Translations under genes and position numbers: made by a program
The notes under the pieces: model-generated
The model's database searches: none
Told to the model about the DNA's origin: nothing
What the model saw: only the letters and a program-made list of their open reading frames with translations
Source of the DNA: JACQZO01 sp964512325
GTDB lineage: Bacteria; Patescibacteriota; Gracilibacteria; RBG-16-42-10
NCBI GenBank assembly: GCA_964512325.1
Contig: CAZEGN010000001.1
Coordinates: 62,001-126,000, forward strand
Direction: 5' to 3'
DNA: 64,000 nucleotides
Shown: in pieces, positions 49,419 through 57,281 of the stretch
Layout: the number at the start of each line of letters is the position of its first letter
Position numbering within the stretch: the stretch's first letter is position 1

Positions 49419-49577
49419 GACGTTTCACTTCAATTTGTTTTTCTTGGTCATTTTTGTGCGCATCTGTGGTAACGCGGGGTCAATCCCACTTGCTTACAGA
49501 TGCCTTCGCAAGAAGACTGAAGTGAGACGTCCAAGATGGGGTTGGTCCCATTTTGCTTAATCACTTAAGTTATTTTT
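49419..49577 (+). ncRNA. Structured 5' leader, possible riboswitch
   Basis: P1: 49421-49432 with 49518-49529 (12 bp, one GU). P2: GCATCTGT 49460-49467 with ACAGATGC 49496-49503, containing a GGGG/CCC inner hairpin. P3: CTTC-GCAA-GAAG 49504-49515 directly abutting P2. Together they make a three-way junction. A further hairpin (AAGATGGG ... CCCATTTT, 49533-49554) lies before the ATG at 49578 and could be the expression platform. Does not match a riboswitch class known to me. Confidence 0.55.
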
Positions 49578-51263
49578 ATGAAAACTGTTTACCTGGTACG
49601 GAAATTGATGCTACTCAGCATCGCGTTGGTATCATTAATCGGTCCTGCACAGGCAAATGCAGATACATATGTGCGTGGTTACTATCGCAGTAATGGGACA
49701 TACGTACAGCCCCACTATCGATCTAGTCCTGATAGCTCTGTGACAAACAATTATAGCTATTGTGGTAATACAAATCCTTATACAGGCACTACTGGCACAC
49801 AAGGTTGTGGAAGTGGAAGCAGTAGCTATAGTCTCCCTAGTTACACCGCACCAAGTTATGTTACTCCAACGCCTATCAGTTACCCCTCTATACAAGTTCC
49901 ATCATATACACCATACACCTATACCCCACTTGCAATTCCTACCCATACACCTTATGTATATACTCCTCCTGCAGCTCCCACATACGAACCTCCCATTGTA
50001 GCACCGCCATCAAATAATACAGAATCACATGATACTACCAATAATACTTATGTTACAGCTCAATTAGTAGCAGACTTAGGAAATAACCATCTACTTGTTC
50101 TTGATGGTCAGGAAGCATTCTTTGATATCACCTATCATGGATGTCTTAGTACTAACTTCAATAAGGGTGAGTCATTACATTTTAACCAAGCACAAGGTTA
50201 CTTTCTTGCTGGCAATGTAACTGCTTATGATCGCTGCTCTATAGGTGAAGCCAAGAAGCTTAACCTGTTTAAGTATGCTCTTTCCGATGTCATTTTAGCT
50301 TCTAGCCAGGTTGTCCTAGAAGATGCAAACGGTCAAAAGTGGATTAGCACGTATTACGAGGGCTGTTCCAGTTTGGCTCTGTATAAGGGGCATGACGTAG
50401 TAGTAAACGTAGACGAGAATGGCTCTGATGATCGCATAATTTTGGTACAAGAAAAAGAAACATGCCTTTTTAGCAAAGCGCAATTGTACAATCCTGAATT
50501 GGCTACTACAGATATTCCTTTACCAACAACATCGTCAGAGTTTTTAGACGTACATGATGACACCCCCTTTGCTCCGGCTATCCGGTTTTTGCAAAACAGA
50601 GGGATTGTCGCTGGTCTTTCTGATGGGACATTCCATCCCAATAACTTTCTCACCAGAGCTGAATTACTTAAGATGGTTCTTCTGGCCAAACAAGATAACG
50701 GTATTGGTGAAAGCTACAGTAGCAGTTGCTTTTCTGACGTTGATGCGACCACTTGGTATGCAAGATTTGTATGCTATGCCAAGGAAAATCAGATTATTGG
50801 GGGGTATGATGATGGGACATTTAAGCCAGGACAACCAGTATCATACGTAGAAGCCCTGAAAATCACTCTAAATATACTTGGTCACACACCAAGTACTACA
50901 ACTAATCCCTGGTATGACGCTTTTCTTACCAAGACAGACGAAGTCAAAGCTGGAGTGGCAGATACTAAGCTTAATGATCCGCTAACCCGAGGAAAAATGG
51001 CAGAGCTAATCACTAGAATTATTAAGTACGATGAAGAAGGACCAAATAGTAGCTATCTTACAGGTTACCAACCACTTAAATCTTCTGTATTACAACCCAT
51101 AGTTTCTGCAGCTCCAGAAAGTGTATCGACATCTAAAGTGCCATCTAGTACTTACTACACACCTGAAAGTGCTACAGCACTCTGTAATGATGGCACATAC
51201 AGTTTCAGTGCAAATCGACAAGGTAGTTGTTCACACCATGATGGGGTTGCTCAATGGTTATAA
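49578..51263 (+). CDS. Secreted SLH-domain protein with DUF3761-like C-terminus
   Basis: 561 residues. Signal peptide ending near AQANA; then a motif common in secreted bacterial proteins (TYVRGYYRSNGTYVQPHYRS, NPYTGTTGTQG); a Pro/Thr/Tyr-rich stretch (about 85-150); a beta-rich middle domain with Cys residues (about 155-305); SLH repeats (DVHDDTPFAPAIRFLQNRGI, DGTFHPNNFLTRAELLKMVL, SCFSDVDATTWYARFVCYAK, DGTFKPGQPVSYVEALKITL); and a C-terminal ALCNDGTYSFSANRQGSCSH HDGVAQWL unit (DUF3761-like). Likely an envelope-attached surface protein. It has a long structured leader, unlike most genes here. The next gene repeats the same C-terminal unit. Confidence 0.86.
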   Translation: MKTVYLVRKLMLLSIALVSLIGPAQANADTYVRGYYRSNGTYVQPHYRSSPDSSVTNNYSYCGNTNPYTGTTGTQGCGSGSSSYSLPSYTAPSYVTPTPISYPSIQVPSYTPYTYTPLAIPTHTPYVYTPPAAPTYEPPIVAPPSNNTESHDTTNNTYVTAQLVADLGNNHLLVLDGQEAFFDITYHGCLSTNFNKGESLHFNQAQGYFLAGNVTAYDRCSIGEAKKLNLFKYALSDVILASSQVVLEDANGQKWISTYYEGCSSLALYKGHDVVVNVDENGSDDRIILVQEKETCLFSKAQLYNPELATTDIPLPTTSSEFLDVHDDTPFAPAIRFLQNRGIVAGLSDGTFHPNNFLTRAELLKMVLLAKQDNGIGESYSSSCFSDVDATTWYARFVCYAKENQIIGGYDDGTFKPGQPVSYVEALKITLNILGHTPSTTTNPWYDAFLTKTDEVKAGVADTKLNDPLTRGKMAELITRIIKYDEEGPNSSYLTGYQPLKSSVLQPIVSAAPESVSTSKVPSSTYYTPESATALCNDGTYSFSANRQGSCSHHDGVAQWL

Positions 51264-51275
51264 ACGACAGCCCTT

Positions 51276-51782
51276 ATGACCATGCTTCAAAATCTAAAGA
51301 TTATAGGCATCACTATAGTTTCTTCAATATCAGGACTGGCAGGAGTTTTGTATGGCATGAATTTGAACGCACAATTGAATGACTTAAAAAGCAATTTCAA
51401 CGCTACAGCCTCCGGGTTAAGTGCCACTCTTACAGACACCAAATCTATTACACGCGTATCAGAAGCAAATATAATCATTCAGCCAACATTCCCTGATGGC
51501 GAAGTCGAAGTGTACATTAATGACCGATTGATCAAAACTGTATTGGTGAATGCAGGTGTAATTAATACAACGATACCGCTTATGAGTGGCGTTAACAGAA
51601 TTAGCATTAACCAAAAGCTAAGTAAGTTATGGATGAGTACTGAAACTCAAGAACAAAAGGTAAAGAACATTTTGTACGCACCATCGAGTGCTTCGGCTAT
51701 TTGTAGCGACTTGAGCATTAGTTACAGCGCTAGCCGAAGAGGCACTTGTTCGCATCATGGTGGAGTTGCTGAATGGTTATAG
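51276..51782 (+). CDS. Membrane-anchored protein sharing the DUF3761-like C-terminus
   Basis: 168 residues. One N-terminal hydrophobic helix (about 8-28), a small beta domain (TFPDGEVEVYINDRLIKTVL ... GVNRISINQKLSKLW) and a C-terminal ICSDLSISYSASRRGTCSHH GGVAEWL unit nearly identical in pattern to that of the upstream SLH protein. The beta domain is also related to one in the downstream protein (VVPDGEVIVRVDNKEMIREP). The three genes are 12-18 nt apart, so they probably form one transcript. Function unknown. Confidence 0.72.
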   Translation: MTMLQNLKIIGITIVSSISGLAGVLYGMNLNAQLNDLKSNFNATASGLSATLTDTKSITRVSEANIIIQPTFPDGEVEVYINDRLIKTVLVNAGVINTTIPLMSGVNRISINQKLSKLWMSTETQEQKVKNILYAPSSASAICSDLSISYSASRRGTCSHHGGVAEWL

Positions 51783-51800
51783 TTTTACAAAGAACACTTT

Positions 51801-52994
51801 ATGATTACAAAAGATGAAATAAAAGTTGCTGCTATTACTTCTACTATAGCAATCGTCATACTTCTTGCCTTTTTCTACGGTATTAATCAGTACACAAAGT
51901 TCCAAGATGTGAAACAAAAGGTGCTATCCCAAACAGGGTTCAATGCATTTATTAACGGTCCACACAATACTAGTAATGCTAATATCACCCTCGCTTTTTC
52001 AGCAGTTGTACCTGATGGCGAAGTTATTGTACGTGTAGATAATAAGGAGATGATCAGAGAACCAATAACAACTAGTATCGGTAATCTCACACTGAATTTA
52101 AAAAAAGAAGGGAATTATACTATTCAAGCGCACCAACAGCTCCATCAATGGGGTTACGTGCTAGAGAGTCCATTACTCTCATTAGGTAACATTACATACG
52201 ATCATACTGCTCCTACCGGTACCCTAAAAAAGCTTTCTTCCCTACCTAAAGAAACCAACAGTAATACTGTTTACGTTTCACTTGCACTGGAGGCTAGCAG
52301 TATAGAGAAGGATGTAACTTTAGCTATTAAAAGCAATGATCATACGATTGATACAGTAAGTGCAAATACCAACGGTGTATTTGAAAATGATATGAATCTG
52401 TATGAGGGGGAGAACTCCATCGCTTTTGTTCTAAGAGATGGAGCAGGTAATGAGTCTCTTCCCTTGGCGACTGCTATGATCACTGTTGATGGGACACCTC
52501 CAATGCTAGATACTAATTCTCAATACTCTTGCAGCGCGCAGACAGAATTTGCTTGTGTGTGGTTCAATGGAGAATTGAGAGGTCCGTTATATGGGACACT
52601 ATGGGCACCAATTCTAGGCCGATACAAAAACATCAAGTCACTCAAAATAAATGGAAAAGACATTACCCTAAAGGCTGACGGCAGTATTAGCCAACGTATT
52701 GCCTTATATGTAAAACCAGGTGAAAACAAATATGAAGTACGTGCGATGGATAAGATGGGCAATCAAAATACAAGTTACTTATCCCTATATTGGAGCTCAG
52801 AGAATGATAGTAATTCGAGTAGTGATGACTATTGTACTTTCAACTGTAGCGGTCATGAGGCAGGTTACAACTGGGCTGAAGATAATGACATTAGTAACAT
52901 ATATGACTGTGACGGGAATTCAGATTCTTTCAATGAAGGCTGCCAGGAGTATGTAGAAGAGAATTATCCTGATGAGGGAGAATTTGACTATTAG
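51801..52994 (+). CDS. Membrane-anchored Ig-like repeat protein with acidic tail
   Basis: 397 residues. N-terminal hydrophobic helix (about 10-32), a domain related to that of the upstream protein, then bacterial Ig-like/glucodextranase-B-type repeats (YDHTAPTGTLKKLSSLPKET, NSIAFVLRDGAGNESLPLA, NKYEVRAMDKMGNQNTSYL). The last 60 residues are very acidic with several Cys (DDYCTFNCSGHEAGYNWAED ... EYVEENYPDEGEFDY) and could bind calcium (inference). It is the last gene of the SLH operon. Confidence 0.75.
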   Translation: MITKDEIKVAAITSTIAIVILLAFFYGINQYTKFQDVKQKVLSQTGFNAFINGPHNTSNANITLAFSAVVPDGEVIVRVDNKEMIREPITTSIGNLTLNLKKEGNYTIQAHQQLHQWGYVLESPLLSLGNITYDHTAPTGTLKKLSSLPKETNSNTVYVSLALEASSIEKDVTLAIKSNDHTIDTVSANTNGVFENDMNLYEGENSIAFVLRDGAGNESLPLATAMITVDGTPPMLDTNSQYSCSAQTEFACVWFNGELRGPLYGTLWAPILGRYKNIKSLKINGKDITLKADGSISQRIALYVKPGENKYEVRAMDKMGNQNTSYLSLYWSSENDSNSSSDDYCTFNCSGHEAGYNWAEDNDISNIYDCDGNSDSFNEGCQEYVEENYPDEGEFDY

Positions 52995-53260
52995 AAATAT
53001 AGTGCAAAGAGGCTAATTAAGAGTACATTGCAATTTGCATTCTTAGACTCATGTTAGAATAGCATCGAAACTCTTAACCATACCTTGAAGCAATTGCAGA
53101 CTTAAGTTAAGCTTAATTTTGCCGTTCCTGAATGCGTCTACTAGGGGACACCACGAGCACGAAATATATTTGCTTGCTGTTAGTTTTGAGAACACTCAGT
53201 TTATTATATGGCTTTTTTGAGGTGCTCGAAGGATGAGGAGAAGGATAAGGGGGAAAATAA
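52995..53260. other. Gene-free spacer containing a family-2 repeat
   Basis: No coding frame, tRNA or recognisable RNA. Its main feature is the repeat at 53150-53250; the sequence GGGGACACCA at about 53144 just before it resembles a tRNA 3' end but no matching acceptor strand was found. Confidence 0.4.
53150..53250. repeat. Intergenic repeat with terminal GAGCAC/GTGCTC (family 2)
   Basis: CACCACGAGCACG at 53151 is identical to the left end of the repeat at 10082, and GGTGCTCGAAGGATGAGGAG at 53221 resembles its right end. The middle is unrelated, so the copies share ends rather than content. Confidence 0.5.
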
Positions 53261-53293
53261 AAAAGCAGTTGAACAGACTGTTCAACTGCTTTT
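53261..53293 (-). terminator. Bidirectional rho-independent terminator
   Basis: Perfect AAAAGCAGTTGAACA / TGTTCAACTGCTTTT hairpin with a GAC loop and A/T runs at both sides. It is 21 nt past the stop of the small minus-strand gene. Confidence 0.9.
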
Positions 53294-53314
53294 GATAGCT
53301 ATAGAAGACACGGC

Positions 53315-53530
53315 TTAGGCAGCGCGGTGAGTTGTGCCAGGTCTGCTACCTGAATTAGGATTTTGATCACTCAATGGTACAGCTAAACCTCTAAGACGAG
53401 CGCGATATTTTGCTCTTTCCTGTCCTTCTTGACCTGTGAGATCTAATACTTCAGGAGTACCAGCCAAAACGAGATAATCAGTCAGCTCTTCACGTGTAGT
53501 ATCGATTTCTGCAAAACGATTCATAGCCAT
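53315..53530 (-). CDS. Small hypothetical protein
   Basis: 71 residues (69 if the second Met is used): NRFAEIDTTREELTDYLVLA, GTPEVLDLTGQEGQERAKYR, then an Arg-rich, disordered-looking tail. No family recognised. The case for it being a gene is its isolation, an ATG after an AT-rich leader, and a perfect terminator 21 nt after its stop. It may be a small regulatory or nucleic-acid-binding protein, but this is a guess. Confidence 0.5.
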   Translation of the reverse strand: MAMNRFAEIDTTREELTDYLVLAGTPEVLDLTGQEGQERAKYRARLRGLAVPLSDQNPNSGSRPGTTHRAA

Positions 53531-53626
53531 TTAGATAATTAACTTCGTTTACACCTTAACACACACACCTTGCCAATTGCAAGCATTGATTGTATTTTAA
53601 CATCTAATTGAAATTTATCAACTATC

Positions 53627-54499
53627 ATGGCGAGATCATATAAAATACGCGCTACCAGAGCACCAGTACTACAATTAGGACCATATTCGCATCAACTGGC
53701 CAGTTATCTCCACACCAATGCAAGAGCATTAATTGATTATGCAGACATAGAAGCAGACGTTCTTGCCGACGAAATCACTCCAGCGCGCATTAGGAATGCA
53801 TTGCAAGCCGCATTATCTACCCCACAAAGACAAAGAGCTTTTGTGGCCTTAAATCTTGATAAGCCCGCAGCCGCAGAAATAAAGCAGGCGCCATCAATTT
53901 CAGAAGAAGAGATCGAGCAAAGATTAGCAATGATTAGATTAGAGTTTACGATGCTTGTACGACTAGTGCTTGGCGTAAACACCGCCCGATCAGCATTAAA
54001 GGAAATATTAACTTCACCAGACACACCTACAAAGTCGTTATTAAAGCAGCAATTTGAGCATACTCTGAGCACGCTAGATTCTTTGCTCAAACTAGTTGAA
54101 CTGCTCATGCAAACCTTTATTAGAGAGCAGAGCCATCGTAAAGACTCTCGAAAAAAAGGTGAACAGATATACAGTTCTAATAAAGCGCCAGAGATAGGTG
54201 GTACATTGCTGGCCATTGAAGTGCATAAGTTAGTAGCCAATTTCTTAAAAACCACCATCTTAATTATCCGCAGAAGCCACGACAGCGGACACACAACATC
54301 ATCATTGGGCAGATTAGCAGAAATACTAAAAGAGAAGTTTGAGATTGCTACTGATATTCCACCCTGGCATGAACTTTCTATACAGCACTTAGACAGACTG
54401 TATGAAAATCTGATCGCCCTTACTGAGGGGATATCTCATCAGCCTCATGTGGCGTTAATCGATACACTTGAGCAAAAGAAAGCAGCAGAACGTCAATAA
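53627..54499 (+). CDS. Hypothetical helical protein
   Basis: 290 residues, no signal or membrane helix. Predominantly helical, with long amphipathic stretches (ISEEEIEQRLAMIRLEFTML, TLSTLDSLLKLVELLMQTFI, LGRLAEILKEKFEIATDI) and a basic loop (REQSHRKDSRKKGEQIYSSN). No known motif. It is divergent from the small gene at 53315 and 54 nt upstream of a membrane-protein gene. It may be specific to this lineage. Confidence 0.6.
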   Translation: MARSYKIRATRAPVLQLGPYSHQLASYLHTNARALIDYADIEADVLADEITPARIRNALQAALSTPQRQRAFVALNLDKPAAAEIKQAPSISEEEIEQRLAMIRLEFTMLVRLVLGVNTARSALKEILTSPDTPTKSLLKQQFEHTLSTLDSLLKLVELLMQTFIREQSHRKDSRKKGEQIYSSNKAPEIGGTLLAIEVHKLVANFLKTTILIIRRSHDSGHTTSSLGRLAEILKEKFEIATDIPPWHELSIQHLDRLYENLIALTEGISHQPHVALIDTLEQKKAAERQ

Positions 54500-54553
54500 T
54501 TTACTAATATAGAGGTTTAGGTACACTACAGCATGATTTAGCTGTCACGTCTC

Positions 54554-55219
54554 ATGTCTAAACAAGTTTGGAGGTTAATGTCTGCAGTGTGGGCCATGTG
54601 GAGAAGCTTAATTATGAAAATGAGCTTTTACCCCCTTTTGTTTTGCTTGCTGGGTGGGATTATACTCAATTTCACGCAAAACAATGTGCTGAGTCTCCAA
54701 ATCACCAGCTTTTTTATTTGGATCATTGTTGCCTTACCACTATGGTTTTTAGGACAACATTGGGTTTTTCTAGTTCCTGTTGTAACTATGAATACAGGCC
54801 TATCTTTTTTTAGCTCAACCTTGTTTGGCTACCACGTGATCTTTTTATCACTTTGCTTATCTTTGTTGCTCTGTATCATTTATGCTCCCCGCTCTTTATT
54901 TAGTCTTTACATTTTATTCGAAGACAAAAATAAACATCCTTTGGCCTTATCCTTTGCACTAACGGAAAACTCTTACACCAAACTTTTACTGCATGTGCTT
55001 GTATTTAGTAGTGGCAGTATTTTATTCCTATGGCTTGTTCCATTCTTATTAGGACTGATTGTGAGCCACTTTTTACTCCCCTATTCCTCTTTTTACGTAA
55101 CAACACTTTCAATTGTGCGCTTTATAGCAACTATCATGTGTGTTGCATTGACTACTTTGGTCTGGAACAGACATTTTTATGGATTGTATAAGAGAGCGAA
55201 GATGAGTCATAGATTATAA
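54554..55219 (+). CDS. Polytopic membrane protein of unknown function
   Basis: 221 residues with about six hydrophobic helices separated by short loops, and a basic C-terminal tail (YGLYKRAKMSHRL). No recognisable family. A TACACT -10 (54522-54527) 26 nt before the ATG, with TTTACT upstream, is a plausible promoter. Its TAA stop (55217-55219) lies inside the family-1 repeat, so the repeat supplied or overlaps the end of the gene. Confidence 0.65.
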   Translation: MSKQVWRLMSAVWAMWRSLIMKMSFYPLLFCLLGGIILNFTQNNVLSLQITSFFIWIIVALPLWFLGQHWVFLVPVVTMNTGLSFFSSTLFGYHVIFLSLCLSLLLCIIYAPRSLFSLYILFEDKNKHPLALSFALTENSYTKLLLHVLVFSSGSILFLWLVPFLLGLIVSHFLLPYSSFYVTTLSIVRFIATIMCVALTTLVWNRHFYGLYKRAKMSHRL

Positions 55220-55318
55220 ATTTAAGAATCAGGGGGCAGACCCAAAAGAGGAGATGCGCTTATACGCTCTCCTCCAATTTACAATCTATAATTTATAATC
55301 CACACTTGCCCCCTATCT
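55208..55318. repeat. AT-rich inverted repeat between convergent genes (family 1)
   Basis: TAGATTATAAATTT at 55210 faces AATTTACAATCTATAATTTA TAATC at 55276-55300; GATTATAAATTATAGATT (reverse strand) is shared with the copies at 2927 and 9970. Inside are hairpins GGAGATGCG / CGCTCTCC-type and AGGGGGCA / TGCCCCCT, so the whole unit can fold as a long cruciform that probably ends transcription from both sides. Confidence 0.6.
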
Positions 55319-55972
55319 TGAATAATTGTAATAACGAACTTTCACCTCAGTCAGCCCTCCTTCTTTGGAGAAGTCTATTTTCATTCGATCATCACTTGAG
55401 CCCTCTAGCTTTTGTAATTCAACATACCCACTTTCAGCTCCTCCCATTTGACTTTTCACTTTCCAACCTGTGGGCAAAGGGTTTTTTATAAGCTGACGAT
55501 AGTAGCTCGTCACTGTAGTTACAGGGTCTAAAGTGTTGTATGTAAGACGAATATCTAAAGGCTCGCTATTCTCAATTGATGCTCCTACCAGCTTACCATT
55601 AGTATAATTAAACTGTTTTACTATATCTGGAGTTCCTTCTGGCATATCAACAGGATCAACCATTTGATAAGACTGCGCCGCTTGTTGTTGTTCAATTTGA
55701 TTCAATGTGTTAGCAAAGTTGTTCAGTGCCTGCGCATTTTGCATTTGACCATTTGCATCTATTGATTGCCCCAGTTGGCCCAAAGCATTCAATCCTTGCA
55801 TTGCTGCATTTAGCTCATTTGCTGGCAAATTAGTAGGCAAGCCAGCTAATGGATTTCCTAATGGTGATGGCACAACGACCGTTGGTGGTACTGGTGGTGT
55901 TCCACACGCAACTAACACTAAGCTTAAAGCTACCGGCAGAAGCAATTTAGCTTTTTTTGATATTTCGTTCAT
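55313..55972 (-). CDS. Lipoprotein of unknown function
   Basis: 219 residues. Lipobox ALSLVLVACGTPPVP (Cys about 23), a Pro-rich spacer, a Gln/Asn/Ala-rich helical part (NALGQLGQSIDANGQMQNAQ, NFANTLNQIEQQQAAQ), then a C-terminal alpha/beta domain (about 105-219) with VTSYYRQLIKNPLPTGWKVK and ESGYVELQKLEGSSDDRMKI. The last part resembles small periplasmic domains in which a residual polypeptide is tested for fit with YYR repeats, but I cannot name it. Surface- or membrane-attached by the lipid. Convergent with the preceding membrane-protein gene. Confidence 0.75.
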   Translation of the reverse strand: MNEISKKAKLLLPVALSLVLVACGTPPVPPTVVVPSPLGNPLAGLPTNLPANELNAAMQGLNALGQLGQSIDANGQMQNAQALNNFANTLNQIEQQQAAQSYQMVDPVDMPEGTPDIVKQFNYTNGKLVGASIENSEPLDIRLTYNTLDPVTTVTSYYRQLIKNPLPTGWKVKSQMGGAESGYVELQKLEGSSDDRMKIDFSKEGGLTEVKVRYYNYSR

Positions 55973-56032
55973 ACTGAACTAATAGTTAATACATATTAAT
56001 GATAGCATGCTTTTCAGTCCTAGGCAGTAGTG

Positions 56033-56038
56033 TATAAT
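56033..56038 (+). promoter_or_regulatory. -10 element of trxA
   Basis: TATAAT, 27 nt before ATG 56066. The ATG at 56042 would lie at or before the transcription start, so 56066 is preferred. Confidence 0.6.
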
Positions 56039-56065
56039 AGTATGGCCATTAACCCTAAAGTGTAT

Positions 56066-56389
56066 ATGATTATTGATTTAAATGATCAGACATTCGCCCA
56101 GGAAATTGAACAATCAAAAGGAGTTATATTAGTAGACTTTCATGCTCTATGGTGTGGTCCATGCAAAAGACAGGGCCCGATCGTCGAGGCATTAGCTGAC
56201 AAATTTAAAGACAATTTTAAAGTCGTTAAAGTAGACGTAGATGAAGCTCCTGTAACGGCTGAAAAGTTTGGCATCTCTAGCATTCCTACCCTAGTTTTCT
56301 TTAAAAATGGTCAAATGGTAGATACGTTGTTAGGATTGCAACAACCAGCGACACTTGAGAGCAAGATCAATCAGCTTCTAGCCAGTTAA
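56066..56389 (+). CDS. trxA: Thioredoxin
   Basis: 107 residues from ATG 56066, exactly the usual thioredoxin length; the longer frames add a non-conserved leader that overlaps the promoter. The active site is ALWCGPCKRQGP (WCGPC), the cis-Pro loop is ISSIPTLVFFKNG, and VDFHALW precedes the redox centre. Reduces protein disulphides, here in the cytoplasm. Its last 23 nt overlap miaA, convergently. Confidence 0.96.
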   Translation: MIIDLNDQTFAQEIEQSKGVILVDFHALWCGPCKRQGPIVEALADKFKDNFKVVKVDVDEAPVTAEKFGISSIPTLVFFKNGQMVDTLLGLQQPATLESKINQLLAS

Positions 56390-57281
56390 TCTCTTTGTTT
56401 CTACGCCACCAGGTCATCTGCCGTTTAGCGTATGTACAAGTGTCTTTGATGATCTGGTGTTTCATGTCTTCATACGAGCACAATCCATCTAAGTATGACT
56501 TAACCTGTCTGTAGCCAATTCCTGTGATAGCAATCTTGCTCTGCGGATAGTTTGTCAGTATTTGTTCGACCTCAGCGACTAAGCCTTGTTTTAGCTGTTG
56601 CTCTACGCGTGTGGCAATTCTCTGTTGTAGCAACTCCTTAGGAACACTAAGTCCTAACAACAGATACGGGTATTTGCATCTGCCTCTATTTTGTTTTTCC
56701 CAAATCCAGTTGCTAGTTTGGTAATAAAACTCTAGTGCACGCATTAAACGGACAGGATTCTGCCAATCCAAAAACCGAGGTGCGTCGGGATTTAGTGTTA
56801 AAAGTAGAGATTGCAACTGAGGTAAAGACATAGCGCGCACCACTTGATTGCTTTCTTTACCACCAGAAGGCAATTCATAATTATAAACAATGCTATCAAT
56901 ATATAACATGGTTCCTCCTACCAGAAAGGGCGTATGTTTATCAGTAAAAACCTGCTCAATAGCAGCAAATGCTAAGGATTGGTAGTCAGCAAGGGTGAAC
57001 ATTTGGTCTGGCGACACAATGTCGATCAGGTGATGTGTAACCACTTCTCTTTCTTTGTTTGATGGTTTTGCGGTACCAATATTCATATGCCGATATACCA
57101 AACGCGAGTCAGCCGAAATGATTTCGCCAGCAAATTCAAGAGCCAAGTTCAGTGAAAGAGCAGTTTTCCCAGAAGCAGTTGGTCCCAAAACCACAATCAA
57201 AGATTGGGGGTGGCACTTTAACTGCTCTCCTATAAGGAGTTTTGCTTGTGCTAAGACACCTTCTCGCCGCGTAGTACCCAT
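56367..57281 (-). CDS. miaA: tRNA dimethylallyltransferase MiaA
   Basis: 304 residues. P-loop VVLGPTASGKTALSLNLAL, then EIISADSRLVYRHMNIGTAK, THHLIDIVSPDQMFTLADYQ, FLVGGTMLYIDSIVY and YAKRQMTWWRRNKEINWLEA, the standard set. It prenylates A37 of tRNAs reading UNN codons, including tRNA-Tyr, and feeds MiaB. It overlaps miaB by 31 nt, and translation is likely coupled. Its own start is somewhat uncertain, since the conserved part begins about residue 27. Confidence 0.96.
   Translation of the reverse strand: MGTTRREGVLAQAKLLIGEQLKCHPQSLIVVLGPTASGKTALSLNLALEFAGEIISADSRLVYRHMNIGTAKPSNKEREVVTHHLIDIVSPDQMFTLADYQSLAFAAIEQVFTDKHTPFLVGGTMLYIDSIVYNYELPSGGKESNQVVRAMSLPQLQSLLLTLNPDAPRFLDWQNPVRLMRALEFYYQTSNWIWEKQNRGRCKYPYLLLGLSVPKELLQQRIATRVEQQLKQGLVAEVEQILTNYPQSKIAITGIGYRQVKSYLDGLCSYEDMKHQIIKDTCTYAKRQMTWWRRNKEINWLEAD

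Noticed and set aside
49419..49577. Assignment of the SLH leader to a c-di-GMP, TPP or ydaO riboswitch
   Set aside because: Partial matches such as AACGCGGGGT were not accompanied by the other conserved blocks in the right order.
45754..53150. Duplicate of the tRNA-Arg 3' end as right attachment site
   Set aside because: I looked for GGTTCGAATCCTCTCGGATA-like sequence and found none; serine recombinases can use a very short core, so absence is not decisive.
53090..53156. tRNA remnant ending GGGGACACCA before the family-2 repeat
   Set aside because: No complementary acceptor strand, T-arm or anticodon arm could be drawn.
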